Numbered from the stretch's first letter, positions 10,748-20,480 are shown. The stretch: DNA of 64,000 nucleotides from Schaalia odontolytica (GCF_024584435.1 NZ_CP102197.1:2170001-2234000), one strand, 5' to 3'. Program-made: numbers and translations. Notes: generated by a model not told the origin, from the sequence alone.

Positions 10748-11034
10748 TGTTATCTCCTGCGGTGCTGGTTGACATCCAGGTTCTCCGCGCGGCGCGAAGG
10801 CGTCCCGGAGGGGAGGAATGCCCGTCGGCGCACAGCTTCCTGCGCGTGTCAGCGAGTTGACCTCCCCGCTCCACCAAATTAACACACTCTGTCAGAGTTT
10901 GACAGGGCGGGAACGACAGGTGCCCCCTTCATGCCCGTCGGGAGGTCTCAGACGCCTCGTGACCGACGGCGAACGGCTCCGACCGTGGATGCCGCCTCGC
11001 GATAGGGCTAGGGATGGGGACCGAGGAGGGGAGG

Positions 11035-11634
11035 CTACCGTCTGCGTTTCTGTGCGGCCTTGCGCATCGCCATAAGCTCGGGGACCGAGAGGGGTATGTC
11101 CGGCTCGATGTCCTTGCGATCGAGGTGATGGACGGGGGCGGACAGGATGCCCTGGGCGTTGAATGACTCTTCGAGCGAGCGCATCGACGATTCGATGTAA
11201 CTGTTTTCGAAGCCGCTGAGGTTGATTCGCGTCGCCCAATCAGCGAGGCACCACAGTTCGGTCATCGGCCCCGATTCGTCCTCGATCGTGCGTGCGATGA
11301 TGTCCACGTAAATCTTGGTGATGGCGGCTCTCTTGACACGGTTGGGCAGGAAAGAGCTTGTCTGTGATAACAGGAGGGTGAGCCCTCGCGTGTTGAAGAA
11401 AAAATCAGTGAGGAGTGCGCGCCCGCTGTGTCCGATGACCAGCTCCGTTCCCGACCACCCTCGCTGCTTGAATTGTTCGCGCATGCCGACTCTCTCGGAG
11501 CGGATGCCTTTCATCTTCCACAGGCCGACGCAGCGAGACACGGCGTCGGCGGGGGCTATTGCCAGGCGAAAAACGGTGATCGGGCTGAAAGATGCGTCGA
11601 AGTCTCGTTGCGTGGTTGAGACAAAAGAGTTCAT
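11035..11634 (-). CDS. Unknown protein, tandem family member 4 (intact)
   Basis: 199 residues, ATG at 11634 with GGAAGA six bases upstream; 20 bp after the previous gene of the family. I do not recognise the family. Features shared with the three upstream paralogues: an N-terminal strand (FSPITVFRLAI), a helix with DAVSRCVGLWKMKGI, the block GMREQFKQRGWSGTEL followed by IGHSG, a central TELWCLADW, a helix reading SLEESFNAQGIL, and a basic C-terminus after PELMAMRKAAQ. There is no signal peptide or membrane segment, so it is probably cytoplasmic or an unclassified secretion substrate. It is the only member of the four whose frame is undisturbed. Codon use looks less GC-biased than in neighbouring housekeeping genes. 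Confidence 0.75.
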   Translation of the reverse strand: MNSFVSTTQRDFDASFSPITVFRLAIAPADAVSRCVGLWKMKGIRSERVGMREQFKQRGWSGTELVIGHSGRALLTDFFFNTRGLTLLLSQTSSFLPNRVKRAAITKIYVDIIARTIEDESGPMTELWCLADWATRINLSGFENSYIESSMRSLEESFNAQGILSAPVHHLDRKDIEPDIPLSVPELMAMRKAAQKRRR

Positions 11635-11654
11635 CGTCTATCTTCCGTGTGGTG

Positions 11655-12284
11655 TCAGTAGTGCCTGTTCTTCTTCGCGTCCCTGCGCATGATGGCGACG
11701 CTTCGGAAGTAGAACAGGTGGTCTTTCGGCAGGTCTCCGCCGTGGAAGAATCGAGGAGCTTCCAGGAGGAGTCCTTGGCGCTGGAGGTCGCCCGCGAGTT
11801 CACGGAAGGACATGTCCATGAAGGCGTCAGTACCCCAGCGTTCATCGTGCAGAATGCGAGCCTCGCAGCACCAGAGTTCGGACGCTGGGCGTCCCCCCAC
11901 TGAGCAGGAACGTGCGGCGACGAGGATCTCTGTCCTCTCTTGGCGTGTGCGTTTGACCGACGTGGGTGCTGTGGAAGGGAGGAGGTCGATGCCCGGGATA
12001 GCGTCGATGATTGGCGATAGTGCGAGGCTGCGCAGATCGCTGCCGATAATGACTTCCGCGCCGACCCAACCGTGCTGGGCGAGCTGCTCACGCATGCCGT
12101 TCGTCTCGCCCCAGGCTCCTTTGGACACCCAGTAGTTGACAGCATGCGTGACCGTCTGATGTGGGTCGGCCGCGATGAGCGCGTAGAAGTACCTGCGTCG
12201 GTTGATGACCCTCCGTAGAGAGAAACCTGAATGACCTGCCCCCCATGAATATCCTCCTCGAGGAAAGACCAGTGTCAACAACAA
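11655..12284 (-). CDS. Unknown protein, tandem family member 3 (start region frame-disturbed)
   Basis: 209 residues if read from a TTG at 12284, which has no ribosome-binding site. A much better start exists: ATG at 12246, with GAGGAGG upstream, but it is out of frame. The ATG runs into six G in a row (12239-12244 as C on the plus strand). With five G the ATG would read straight into this frame and give a 196-residue protein, close to the 199 of the intact paralogue. Family features are present: GMREQLAQHGWVGAEVIIG, SELWC, a helix reading FRELAGDLQRQGLLLEAP, LPKDH and a basic C-terminus. Function unknown. Either the tract varies in length, the gene is decaying, or the base count is wrong here. 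Confidence 0.6.
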   Translation of the reverse strand: MLLTLVFPRGGYSWGAGHSGFSLRRVINRRRYFYALIAADPHQTVTHAVNYWVSKGAWGETNGMREQLAQHGWVGAEVIIGSDLRSLALSPIIDAIPGIDLLPSTAPTSVKRTRQERTEILVAARSCSVGGRPASELWCCEARILHDERWGTDAFMDMSFRELAGDLQRQGLLLEAPRFFHGGDLPKDHLFYFRSVAIMRRDAKKNRHY

Positions 12285-12408
12285 GCATCAGCACTCTGCC
12301 GCAGTGTGTTGCTGCTGAGCGCCGCTGCTCACCAGGATACTATCCGCAGGGAATTATCGGGATTGACGAGGCATGGGAATCCCCGTGGTGATCGGCCGGG
12401 GAGGGAGG

Positions 12409-13010
12409 CTACCCCCGGCACTTCTTTGCAGCCTTGCGCATTGCCGTGAGCTCGGGGAGTGAGAGGGGGACGTCCGACGGGATATCCCAGCGATTGAGGT
12501 GACGGGCGGGTGCAGTCATGATGCCCTGCGCGTTGAAGGACTCTTCGAGTGAGTGCATCGACGATTCAGCGTAACTGTTTTCGAAGCCGCTGAGATTCAT
12601 CCGTGTTGCCCAATCAGTGAGGCACCACAGTTCGGTCACCGGACTCGATTCGCTCTCGACTGTGCGCGCAATCATATCCACGTACACCTTGGTGATGGCG
12701 GCTCGCTTGATTCGGTCGGGCACGAGAGAGAGGGGGCATGTGACAAGAGACGACGGTATGAGCGTGTCTCGAAGATAACATTAGTCAGGAATGCGCGACC
12801 GCTGTGTCCGATGGTCAGTTCCGTTCCGGTCCATCCCCGCTGCTTGAATTGTTCTTGCATGCCGATAGTGGTGCAGCGGGCCCCCTTCGCCTTCCAGAGA
12901 CCGACGCAGCGGGAGACAGCATCGGACCGGGACGCTGACAGCTGAAAAACGGCGATCGTGCTGAAAGATTCGTTGAAGCCTTGCTGCATACTTGAAATGA
13001 AAGAGTTCAT
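12409..13010 (-). pseudogene. Unknown protein, tandem family member 2, frameshifted
   Basis: Close paralogue of the protein at 11035-11634, broken into two frames. The first part runs from the ATG at 13010 (AAGAAGG upstream) through FISSMQQGFNESFSTIAVF, GMQEQFKQRGWTGTELTIGH and ETRSYRRLLSH. The second part, in another frame, resumes at PDRIKRAAITKVYVDMIA and ends at 12409. The break falls in a GA-repeat next to a G run: (GA)4 at 12724-12731, then GGGGG at 12732-12736. Removing one GA joins the halves at exactly 199 residues, the length of the intact paralogue, and aligns HAPSLV with QTSSFL. The extra dinucleotide therefore looks like slippage. It may be phase-variable rather than dead. Confidence 0.75.
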
Positions 13011-13656
13011 CGGCCTTCTTTCCGGGAAAAAGGGATGAGAACGGAACACTAGTGATGCCCCGCATCTGGGCGATGTTGGCGGGGGAGAGGGGGTGGTCTT
13101 CGGGCAGCTCCTCACCATCGACGAGGCGTGGGGGAGTTGCCAGGATGCCCTGCTGGTGCAGGGCCGTGTGCAGGTACTCGAAGACGCGGGCGAACGGATC
13201 CTTGCCGGGGCGGGCGCGTTGAATCGCCGTATCCCAGGGGAAACACCACAGCTCGGTGCAGGCCTGCTCGGCGTCGGGCAGCGGGCGAGCCGCGATGATG
13301 ATCGTCGTCTTGTTGAGGTGACGCAGCTGCGCGCGCACCGCCTTCGCCGACAGGTGGATGGCGAGGCCGCCCAAGGCGAGGGCTGGGGAGATCTCAGCGA
13401 CATCCAGAAGGGTGTCGTGGTTGCGCCTGCGTGAGGCCGTGACCTGCCCGGGCATGACCGTGACCTCGGTGCCCGACCAGCCGATGTCCGCGAAACGCTT
13501 GCACATCGTGGTCGACTCGCGCTTGATACCGATGGCACGCCAGAACTGGGCGCAGCGCGCAACGGCCTCCGCCGGTGGACACGACACGGTGTACACCGTC
13601 ATGGGGAGCCTCTTCAGGAGCGAGTCCAGCGGTAGGCGCGGGGGAGTGATATCCAT
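12781..13656 (-). CDS. Unknown protein, tandem family member 1 (3' end frame-disturbed)
   Basis: 291 residues from the ATG at 13656, which AGGAG precedes by five bases; an upstream in-frame GTG at 13662 is less likely. Residues 1-200 match the family: FADIGWSGTEVTV, CTELWCFPWD, LHQQGILATPPRLVDGEELP and ANIAQMRG. The frame then continues about 90 codons over the start of the next gene, in a different frame. The family's natural end is nearby: one extra base in the GGGG tract (13058-13061, C on the plus strand) would give MRG-His-His-stop at 13049 and a 202-residue protein. The C-terminal third is thus probably an accident of the frame. Function unknown. Confidence 0.65.
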   Translation of the reverse strand: MDITPPRLPLDSLLKRLPMTVYTVSCPPAEAVARCAQFWRAIGIKRESTTMCKRFADIGWSGTEVTVMPGQVTASRRRNHDTLLDVAEISPALALGGLAIHLSAKAVRAQLRHLNKTTIIIAARPLPDAEQACTELWCFPWDTAIQRARPGKDPFARVFEYLHTALHQQGILATPPRLVDGEELPEDHPLSPANIAQMRGITSVPFSSLFPGKKADELFHFKYAARLQRIFQHDRRFSAVSVPVRCCLPLRRSLEGEGGPLHHYRHARTIQAAGMDRNGTDHRTQRSRIPD

Positions 13657-13739
13657 CAGCACTCCTGGGGATCGGGGTAACGAAGCCAGGTTATCAGTGC
13701 AAGGGGTGCCTGCTGAAACACACAGACGAACGAAAACGA

Positions 13740-13745
13740 TACGAT
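13740..13745 (+). promoter_or_regulatory. Possible -10 element for a leaderless DUF456 transcript
   Basis: TACGAT ends six bases before the ATG at 13752, the spacing expected if transcription starts on the start codon, as is common in actinobacteria. I see no convincing -35 element, and GAGG at 13746-13749 could also serve as a weak ribosome-binding site. Confidence 0.35.
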
Positions 13746-13751
13746 GAGGCC

Positions 13752-15621
<1,870 letters not shown>

Positions 15622-15639
15622 AGCGGTTGGCGGCTGAAA

Positions 15640-15667
15640 GGGGGCTGACGCATGCGCGTCGGCCCCC
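15640..15667 (+). terminator. Hairpin after purA
   Basis: GGGGGCTGACGC (15640-15651) and GCGTCGGCCCCC (15656-15667) form a 12-pair stem with one G-T pair and the loop ATGC, starting 18 bases after the purA stop. There is no T-tract after it. Confidence 0.6.
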
Positions 15668-16574
15668 GCTGCGCTGTCCGGGCCTCGCCCGCAGCCCCGT
15701 GGTCGAGCCTCGTCGTGCTCTATCGTGTGGGAGCCTCGCGCGAGAGGCGGCAGTCTGTGACATCTCCACCGTCGCGAGGGGCAGCCGGGCCGCTGGATGA
15801 AACTCCAACCGCCCCTGCGTCGCCAGCCTGCGGGTTCTGTGAAACTCCAACCGCCCCTGCGTCGTCGGCCTGTGGGTTCTGTGAAACTCCAACCGCCCCT
15901 GCCTGCCCGAAATGGCGCAAAAATGACCCTTGCCGGGCGACAGGGGTGGTCGCGGTTTCACTGGGGGCGGGCGTGCCGTACGCAGGGGTGGTCGTGGTTT
16001 CACTGGGGGTGGGTGTGCTGTACGCGGGGGTGGTCGTGGTTTCACTGGGGGTGGGTGTGCCGTACGCAGGGGTGGTCGCGGTTTCAGTCGCGGTTGAGAG
16101 GAGGACGGACTCCGCGCAGACGCGCTGAGCCGCGCCCTCGGCGGGCGCGCCTCGGCGCCTGCAAGAGGACGGAAACCGGTAGCAGGGAACGTGCGGGTTG
16201 CGGGCGAGGTCGGCACAGACGTCCCGTGTCCCACACCGTGGCCGGGTGCCCCGCCATCGACGCCCGGATACGACAAAGCACGCCGAACCGAATGCGCCTG
16301 TCGGCGCGAAGGCCGCTCGTAGCGGCAGAGTTTGGAGCCCGGGGCATACCGGTCCGGCGTGCTCCACAACTGTACGGCGAAGGAACGCCTCGGCGCATCT
16401 TCGGCAGGCGTGCGCATACACACACTCGCTCGGCCCCTCCCCGCCTCCCGCCAGTCGGTGCCCCCCCGCGGCTGTCCCCCCGCGGCCGTCCCACCCCTGC
16501 CCCCGCCCCGCCACCGCCGCGAGGCGCGGGGCGGGGCCTCGCAACCACCGCACATGTGCGACGATGGAGGCGTG
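15668..16574. other. Gene-free stretch after purA
   Basis: About 900 bp without a convincing gene. One open frame runs from the repeat island at 15798-16093 far downstream, but only because the 42-bp repeat unit is a multiple of three; it codes low-complexity Arg/Pro-rich sequence and has no start signal. From 16094 to 16560 the sequence is GC-rich with no repeat or motif that I can identify, until the GGAGG site of the next gene. Confidence 0.6.
15798..16093. repeat. Opposed-repeat island, family C (42 bp units)
   Basis: Left side: two full 42-bp units (15798-15839, 15840-15881) and a partial third, each starting TGAAACTCCAACCGCCCCTG. Right side: three full 42-bp units (15941-15982, 15983-16024, 16025-16066) and a partial fourth, each starting CAGGGGTGGTCG and containing GGTTTCAC. 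The right units are the reverse complement of the left in their 21-bp core (GTGAAAC...CCCCTG). The unique centre (about 15903-15940) is bounded by short complementary arms, TGCCCG and CGGGCGA. The design matches families A and B although the sequences are unrelated. Confidence 0.85.
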
Positions 16575-17498
16575 ATGACATCAAGCCAGCCTCCCACGCG
16601 AACCCGAACCGGCCCCGACCGCGGGCGCCGCCGCGACACACCGGCGACCCTTCGTGTCCCAGCCGCCGTGGGCACGCTCATTGTCATGCTCCTGGCCGCG
16701 CTGACGATCGCGGCCTGGTGGTTGCCCGGCTCGCGGTGGAGCGTGGGTCCCGTCGTCGCGGTGGCATCCTTCCTTCTCGCCCTCGGGTGGCCTTCCCTCG
16801 CTCGCCTGCACATGCCGTGGCTCGCGCAGGCGGTCCTCGCTCTGGGGGGTGCGCTGACGCCGGTGGCCGTTGCCTACTGGAAGAACCTCGACATCGCGAT
16901 CCCGCTGACGGGCATCACGCTGGTGGCCCTGGTTGCCGCCACGATTCTCGACGCGCCCGCTCCTCGGGACCACTCCGTCGGGCGAACGAGCGAGCACTGG
17001 GGTTCGACGTCCCTGACGGCGGCCCTGGCCTCGTCGGTGACCGCGCTCCTCATCATCACGGCCGGCTCGATGTGGGTGTCCCTGACCGTTCACGAGCGCT
17101 GGTCCGTCATCGTTCCCATGGCCGCTCTCATCGCGCTCGTCGCCGCCGCGTCGGCGCGAACTGGTCGCAGCTCGCGAGCCGTCGTCGTCTGGTCGATCAT
17201 CATGGGGTTGGCTGCCGGCCTGGTCGCAGCCTCGGCGGCGTGGATCCTCGGCCAGACATCCGACCTGCTTCCCGTCGTCTTCCCCTTTATCGCCAGACGA
17301 TTCGGAGACTTCGCCGCCTTCCTCACGCTCGGTGGCGTCACCGGATTCGGCGTGGGTTTCGCGGTGTCCGTCGTGGACGTGCTCCTGGGCGAGCGGACCT
17401 CCTCCGCGCAGCTGGCGAGCGTGCTCGGACGGGGAGCCGCGAAGTTCCTGGTCGCCGCCCTTCCGGTCTACGCGATGATCCGAATCGGCGGGATCTGA
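16575..17498 (+). CDS. Hypothetical polytopic membrane protein
   Basis: 307 residues from the ATG at 16575, four bases after ATGGAGG; the frame extends upstream but that part is Pro/Arg-rich and unsupported. A hydrophilic N-terminus (1-30) is followed by about eight hydrophobic helices, for example LIVMLLAALTIAAWWLPG, ALASSVTALLIITAG and VIVPMAALIALVAAASA. The fifth and sixth are linked by a short Arg-rich loop. Near the C-terminus, FLTLGGVTGFGVGFAVSVV resembles a glycine-rich packing helix. I do not recognise the family. It precedes the nitrobindin-like gene by 38 bp and could be co-transcribed with it. Confidence 0.75.
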   Translation: MTSSQPPTRTRTGPDRGRRRDTPATLRVPAAVGTLIVMLLAALTIAAWWLPGSRWSVGPVVAVASFLLALGWPSLARLHMPWLAQAVLALGGALTPVAVAYWKNLDIAIPLTGITLVALVAATILDAPAPRDHSVGRTSEHWGSTSLTAALASSVTALLIITAGSMWVSLTVHERWSVIVPMAALIALVAAASARTGRSSRAVVVWSIIMGLAAGLVAASAAWILGQTSDLLPVVFPFIARRFGDFAAFLTLGGVTGFGVGFAVSVVDVLLGERTSSAQLASVLGRGAAKFLVAALPVYAMIRIGGI

Positions 17499-17536
17499 AC
17501 CCGGCCCCTGCGGGTGTCAGACGCTAGGCTGGAGGC

Positions 17537-18208
17537 ATGATGGTGATACCCGCTGATCTGCCCGCACTCGTCGCTCCCGTCGCGTGGATGCTCGGAACGT
17601 GGGAGGGGTGGGGCATGCTCGCCCGCCCCGACGCTTCGAGCCGGGGGGACGGGGACGGCGCCGCCGAGGACTCTCCCGTGGTCGAGGAGATCCGCGGCGA
17701 GGTCGTCGGAGACCAGATGCGCCTCGTGACGCGCGTCTACGCCGGCGTCTCCTCGACCCCGATCGATCCGACGTGGGACGCGGCCCGCGGGCTCTCCGCG
17801 ATCACCAAGGGTGACCTCGTGAGTGAGGAAACGCTGTACGTGTCGGTCGCCCCCTCCGATGCCCCGCTTCCCCCGCCCGGGCAATACAATCCGCGAGAGT
17901 TCACGGCGACCTCAGCCTCGACCCAGGGGCACGCGGCGGTCTGGAACGGCGTGAGCGTGGGGCCGCGCGTCCAGATGGTCTCCGACGCGATCGCGCTGGG
18001 CGAGGGCACGCAGCGACTCGTTCACCTCGGGCGCATGTTTGGCCTGGTAGCCGGGGAGTTCATGTGGACGCAGGAACGCACGCTCGACGGGGAGCAGGAG
18101 GCGAGCGTTGAGATCTCGGGACGACTGATGCGAACCGCGCAGGCCTCGACGGAGTCGGGCGAACCCATCGACGGAATCGACGATTCTGAGGGTGGTTTCC
18201 TTGTCTGA
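17537..18208 (+). CDS. Nitrobindin-like (FABP/heme-binding beta-barrel) protein
   Basis: 223 residues, ATG at 17537. The N-terminal MLGTWEGWG block corresponds to the GTWxGxG motif of the nitrobindin/DUF1794 beta-barrel family, and the rest alternates strand-like segments (EEIRGEVVGDQMRLVTRV, RVQMVSDAI). Family members are ten-stranded barrels that bind heme through a proximal His and can isomerise peroxynitrite. I cannot place the heme-ligating His with confidence, so heme binding here is inference. The gene overlaps ygfZ by 17 bp, a pairing I believe is common in actinobacteria, followed by dtd. The 15-residue Asp/Gly-rich insert after LARPDASS is unusual. Confidence 0.7.
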   Translation: MMVIPADLPALVAPVAWMLGTWEGWGMLARPDASSRGDGDGAAEDSPVVEEIRGEVVGDQMRLVTRVYAGVSSTPIDPTWDAARGLSAITKGDLVSEETLYVSVAPSDAPLPPPGQYNPREFTATSASTQGHAAVWNGVSVGPRVQMVSDAIALGEGTQRLVHLGRMFGLVAGEFMWTQERTLDGEQEASVEISGRLMRTAQASTESGEPIDGIDDSEGGFLV

Positions 18209-19364
18209 GGAACGCCGCGCTGACATCCTCGACGAGGCCGTGACCTCCTTCGGCGCGACCCCACACTGGGGGGACCCCGCGGGCGAGCAGTGGGCGCTCG
18301 AGGGCGGGCGCGCCATCGTGGAGCGTCCCGATCTGGCGGTCATTGACGTGGGCGGCGCGGATCGGGCGACCTGGCTGACGTCGCTGGCGTCCCAGGTTCT
18401 GACCGGGATGGCGCCCGGAGACAGCCGCGAGCTGCTGATCCTGTCTCCCGAGGGACGCATCGAGCACTGGGCGGGCGCCAGCGACGACGGCGAGACGACC
18501 CACCTGATCGTGGAGCGTTCCGACGCGGACTCTTTCGTTGAGTTCCTCGAATCCATGCGCTTCGCGCTGAGGGTGAGCGTGGGCGTGCGCGACGCGGTTG
18601 TCTTCTCGTCCGTGCGCGCCCGAGCCAACACCGCCGACGCCGCTTCGGCCCTGCCCGGGATCGAGTGGACGTGGGAGGACCCGTGGCCCGGGGTCGCCGA
18701 GGGCGGCGCGGCGTACTTTCAGGGCGAGCGTCATCCGGGCGCGCGCACGCCGATGATGTACCACGTGGCCTCGCCCGAGGGGGCCGCCAGCTTCGAGGAC
18801 GCCTGGCTGGGTGTCACCGAGGGAGGGAGTCGTCGCCGGGCCGGCATCTTGGCGTGGGAGGCCATGCGCATCGCCGCGTGGAAGCCGCGCCTGGGACGCG
18901 AGGTGGATGCTCGCACGATCCCGGCCGAGGTGGACTGGCTGCGCACCGCCGTCCACACCGATAAGGGCTGCTATCGCGGGCAGGAGACCATTGCTCGCGT
19001 CATCAACCTGGGGCGTCCGCCGCGCCGCCTCACCTACCTGCAGCTCGATGGCTCGCGCGCCGACCTGCCCGCCCCGGGCACTCCCATCGAGGTCGGGGGG
19101 CGACAGGTTGGGGTGATCACCTCGGCCGCCCGCCACGCCGACGAGGGGCCGGTGGCCCTGGCGCTCCTGGCTCGCGCGCTTCCCGTGACGACGGTCTTCG
19201 ACATTGACGGGGTGGCTGCCGCGCAGGAAGAGATCGTGCCCCAGCACGGCAAGTCCTCCATCTCCCCGCAGACTCGTCCCGGGGCCGACCTGTCCCGCGA
19301 GGCGGGCCAGCGCGGCGGGGCGAGCGGATTCGGTGGGCTCGGTTCCGCGCTGGGGGCGCGCTGA
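18192..19364 (+). CDS. ygfZ: YgfZ/GcvT-like folate-binding protein
   Basis: 390 residues if read from the GTG at 18192; a TTG at 18201, six bases after AGGGTGG, is an equally good start. The signature KGCYRGQE (about residue 258) is the conserved YgfZ motif containing the cysteine. It is followed by INLGRPPRRLTYLQLDG. YgfZ proteins bind tetrahydrofolate and support repair or assembly of certain iron-sulfur enzymes such as MiaB; they lack the catalytic aspartate of aminomethyltransferase. The gene overlaps the nitrobindin-like gene by 17 bp and its stop overlaps the dtd start by one base, so the three are probably co-translated. Confidence 0.85.
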   Translation: MVSLSEERRADILDEAVTSFGATPHWGDPAGEQWALEGGRAIVERPDLAVIDVGGADRATWLTSLASQVLTGMAPGDSRELLILSPEGRIEHWAGASDDGETTHLIVERSDADSFVEFLESMRFALRVSVGVRDAVVFSSVRARANTADAASALPGIEWTWEDPWPGVAEGGAAYFQGERHPGARTPMMYHVASPEGAASFEDAWLGVTEGGSRRRAGILAWEAMRIAAWKPRLGREVDARTIPAEVDWLRTAVHTDKGCYRGQETIARVINLGRPPRRLTYLQLDGSRADLPAPGTPIEVGGRQVGVITSAARHADEGPVALALLARALPVTTVFDIDGVAAAQEEIVPQHGKSSISPQTRPGADLSREAGQRGGASGFGGLGSALGAR

Positions 19365-19873
19365 TGCGAGCCGTTATTCAGCGCGCGACCTCGGGGGAGG
19401 TGCGGGTCGGCGGCCGCGTCGTCGGACGCCTCACCTTCGGCGAGGGACCCCTCGGGCGCGCGGGGGATGAACCCGGCGCCCCGGCGAAAGCCCGCGTGGA
19501 CGGCGAGAGCGCGCAGGCGCGCCAGGGCCTCGTGGTCCTGCTGGGGGTCCGGCGAGGCGACGGCCCGGAGCAGGTGGCCACCGTTGCCCGCAAGATCGCG
19601 GAGCTGCGTGTCCTTAACGGCGAGGTCAGCGCGTCGGAGGCGGGCGCCCCGATCCTTCTCATCTCGCAGTTCACGCTGTATGGGGACACGCGCAAAGGTC
19701 GGCGCCCCTCGTGGGCGCACGCCGCTCCCGGGGAGGAGGCGGAGCCTCTCGTTGACGCGGTCGCGCGGGAGCTGCGCGCGCGTGGCCTGCACGTTGAAAC
19801 GGGCCAGTTTGGTGCGATGATGGAGGTCCGCCTCGTTAACGACGGACCGTTTACGGTTCTGGTGGAGGCCTAG
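19364..19873 (+). CDS. dtd: D-aminoacyl-tRNA deacylase
   Basis: 169 residues, ATG overlapping the ygfZ stop by one base. DTD removes D-amino acids (and glycine from tRNA-Ala) from mischarged tRNAs. The start MRAVIQRATSGEVRVGG, the catalytic loop ISQFTLYGDTRKGRRPS and the C-terminal NDGPFTVLVEA match the family; relatives usually read NDGPVT at the last. The cross-subunit Gly-cisPro motif appears as the GP in NDGPF. An insert of roughly 25-30 residues (about 27-52, rich in Gly, Ala, Arg) lies between the first two blocks, where E. coli DTD has a short turn. This makes it about 20 residues longer than usual. Confidence 0.92.
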   Translation: MRAVIQRATSGEVRVGGRVVGRLTFGEGPLGRAGDEPGAPAKARVDGESAQARQGLVVLLGVRRGDGPEQVATVARKIAELRVLNGEVSASEAGAPILLISQFTLYGDTRKGRRPSWAHAAPGEEAEPLVDAVARELRARGLHVETGQFGAMMEVRLVNDGPFTVLVEA

Positions 19874-20469
19874 CTCGCGGGGCCTGCCGCCCGGCCTCGC
19901 TCGCTGAGCGTTTCTGTGGTCGCGGTGCCCGCGTGCGCTGCCGCGCCGCCGGACCGTCGTGGTTTGTTGGCCGGTGCCGTGCTGTGGGTTTGTTGGCCTG
20001 CCGTGGGTCCGGCTACGCGCACGTTAACCCACTAGGTGGCCGCTTCGGCCCGGTAGGTGGCGGTGTAGGCCCAGCTACGCGCACGTTAACCCACTAGGTG
20101 GCGGGTGGGCGGGGTGGCCCACGCTCCACTAACTGGGCTAACCTGCGCAGCTGCCGGGCCCACGCTCCACTAACTGGGCTAACCTGCGCAGCTGCCGGGC
20201 CCACACGGCCAAGTAGTAGGCGAACGAGCACGAGGCGCGAGGCACAAACCACGAGGGCTTGCGGAGCCGACCCGGCACGTGAGGAAGATGGCCCGTTCCG
20301 AAAGCCGTAACGTCGCAATCTCGAGCGGGCCCGGCGCGTGCGGAAAACGGCGTTCCCGGCGTCGCGGGACGTGCCGCCCAGAGGGAGTCGGAGGGCCGAT
20401 TCCGTCCCGGCCTCGTCGAGAGGGTCCCGTCCGGCGAGCTTGCCCGCACACTCGCCGCCCCATGCCCTG
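19874..20469. other. Gene-free stretch before clpC
   Basis: Nearly 600 bp without a supportable gene. It holds the repeat island at 20012-20199; upstream, GTGGGTTTGTTGG-type words at about 19960-20000 look like degenerate flanks of it. Between 20200 and 20469 I see no repeat, hairpin or coding signal. Confidence 0.55.
20012..20199. repeat. Opposed-repeat island, family B
   Basis: Two forward units, GCTACGCGCACGTTAACCCA followed by CTAGGTGG, start at about 20012 and 20074. They are followed by two exact 41-bp tandem units (20118-20158, 20159-20199) whose reverse complement reads GCTGCGCAGGTTAGCCCA then GTTAGTGG. The second pair is therefore the same element in the opposite orientation. The centre (about 20041-20073) contains GGTAGGTGG. 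Related units are found at 41023-41103, near 41130 and at 41575-41655. Function unknown. Confidence 0.8.
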
Positions 20470-20480
20470 CGCCCAGGGCG
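20470..20480 (+). promoter_or_regulatory. Candidate ClgR operator upstream of clpC
   Basis: CGCCCAGGGCG fits the core CGCYNANRGCG of the ClgR site known from Corynebacterium and other actinobacteria, where ClgR activates clpC and clpP genes. It lies about 107 bp before the clpC ATG. The flanking positions match the full consensus poorly and no clgR gene is in the window, so the call is tentative. Confidence 0.4.

Noticed and set aside
10457..10885. Longer WXG100 protein starting at 10885
   Set aside because: The N-terminal extension lacks a ribosome-binding site and family similarity; ATG at 10747 has GGAG at the right distance and gives the family's usual length.
15797..17527. 576-codon plus-strand frame through the 42-bp repeats
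   Set aside because: The frame stays open because the unit is 42 bp (divisible by three). No start signal, repetitive product, and it overlaps the better-supported membrane gene out of frame.
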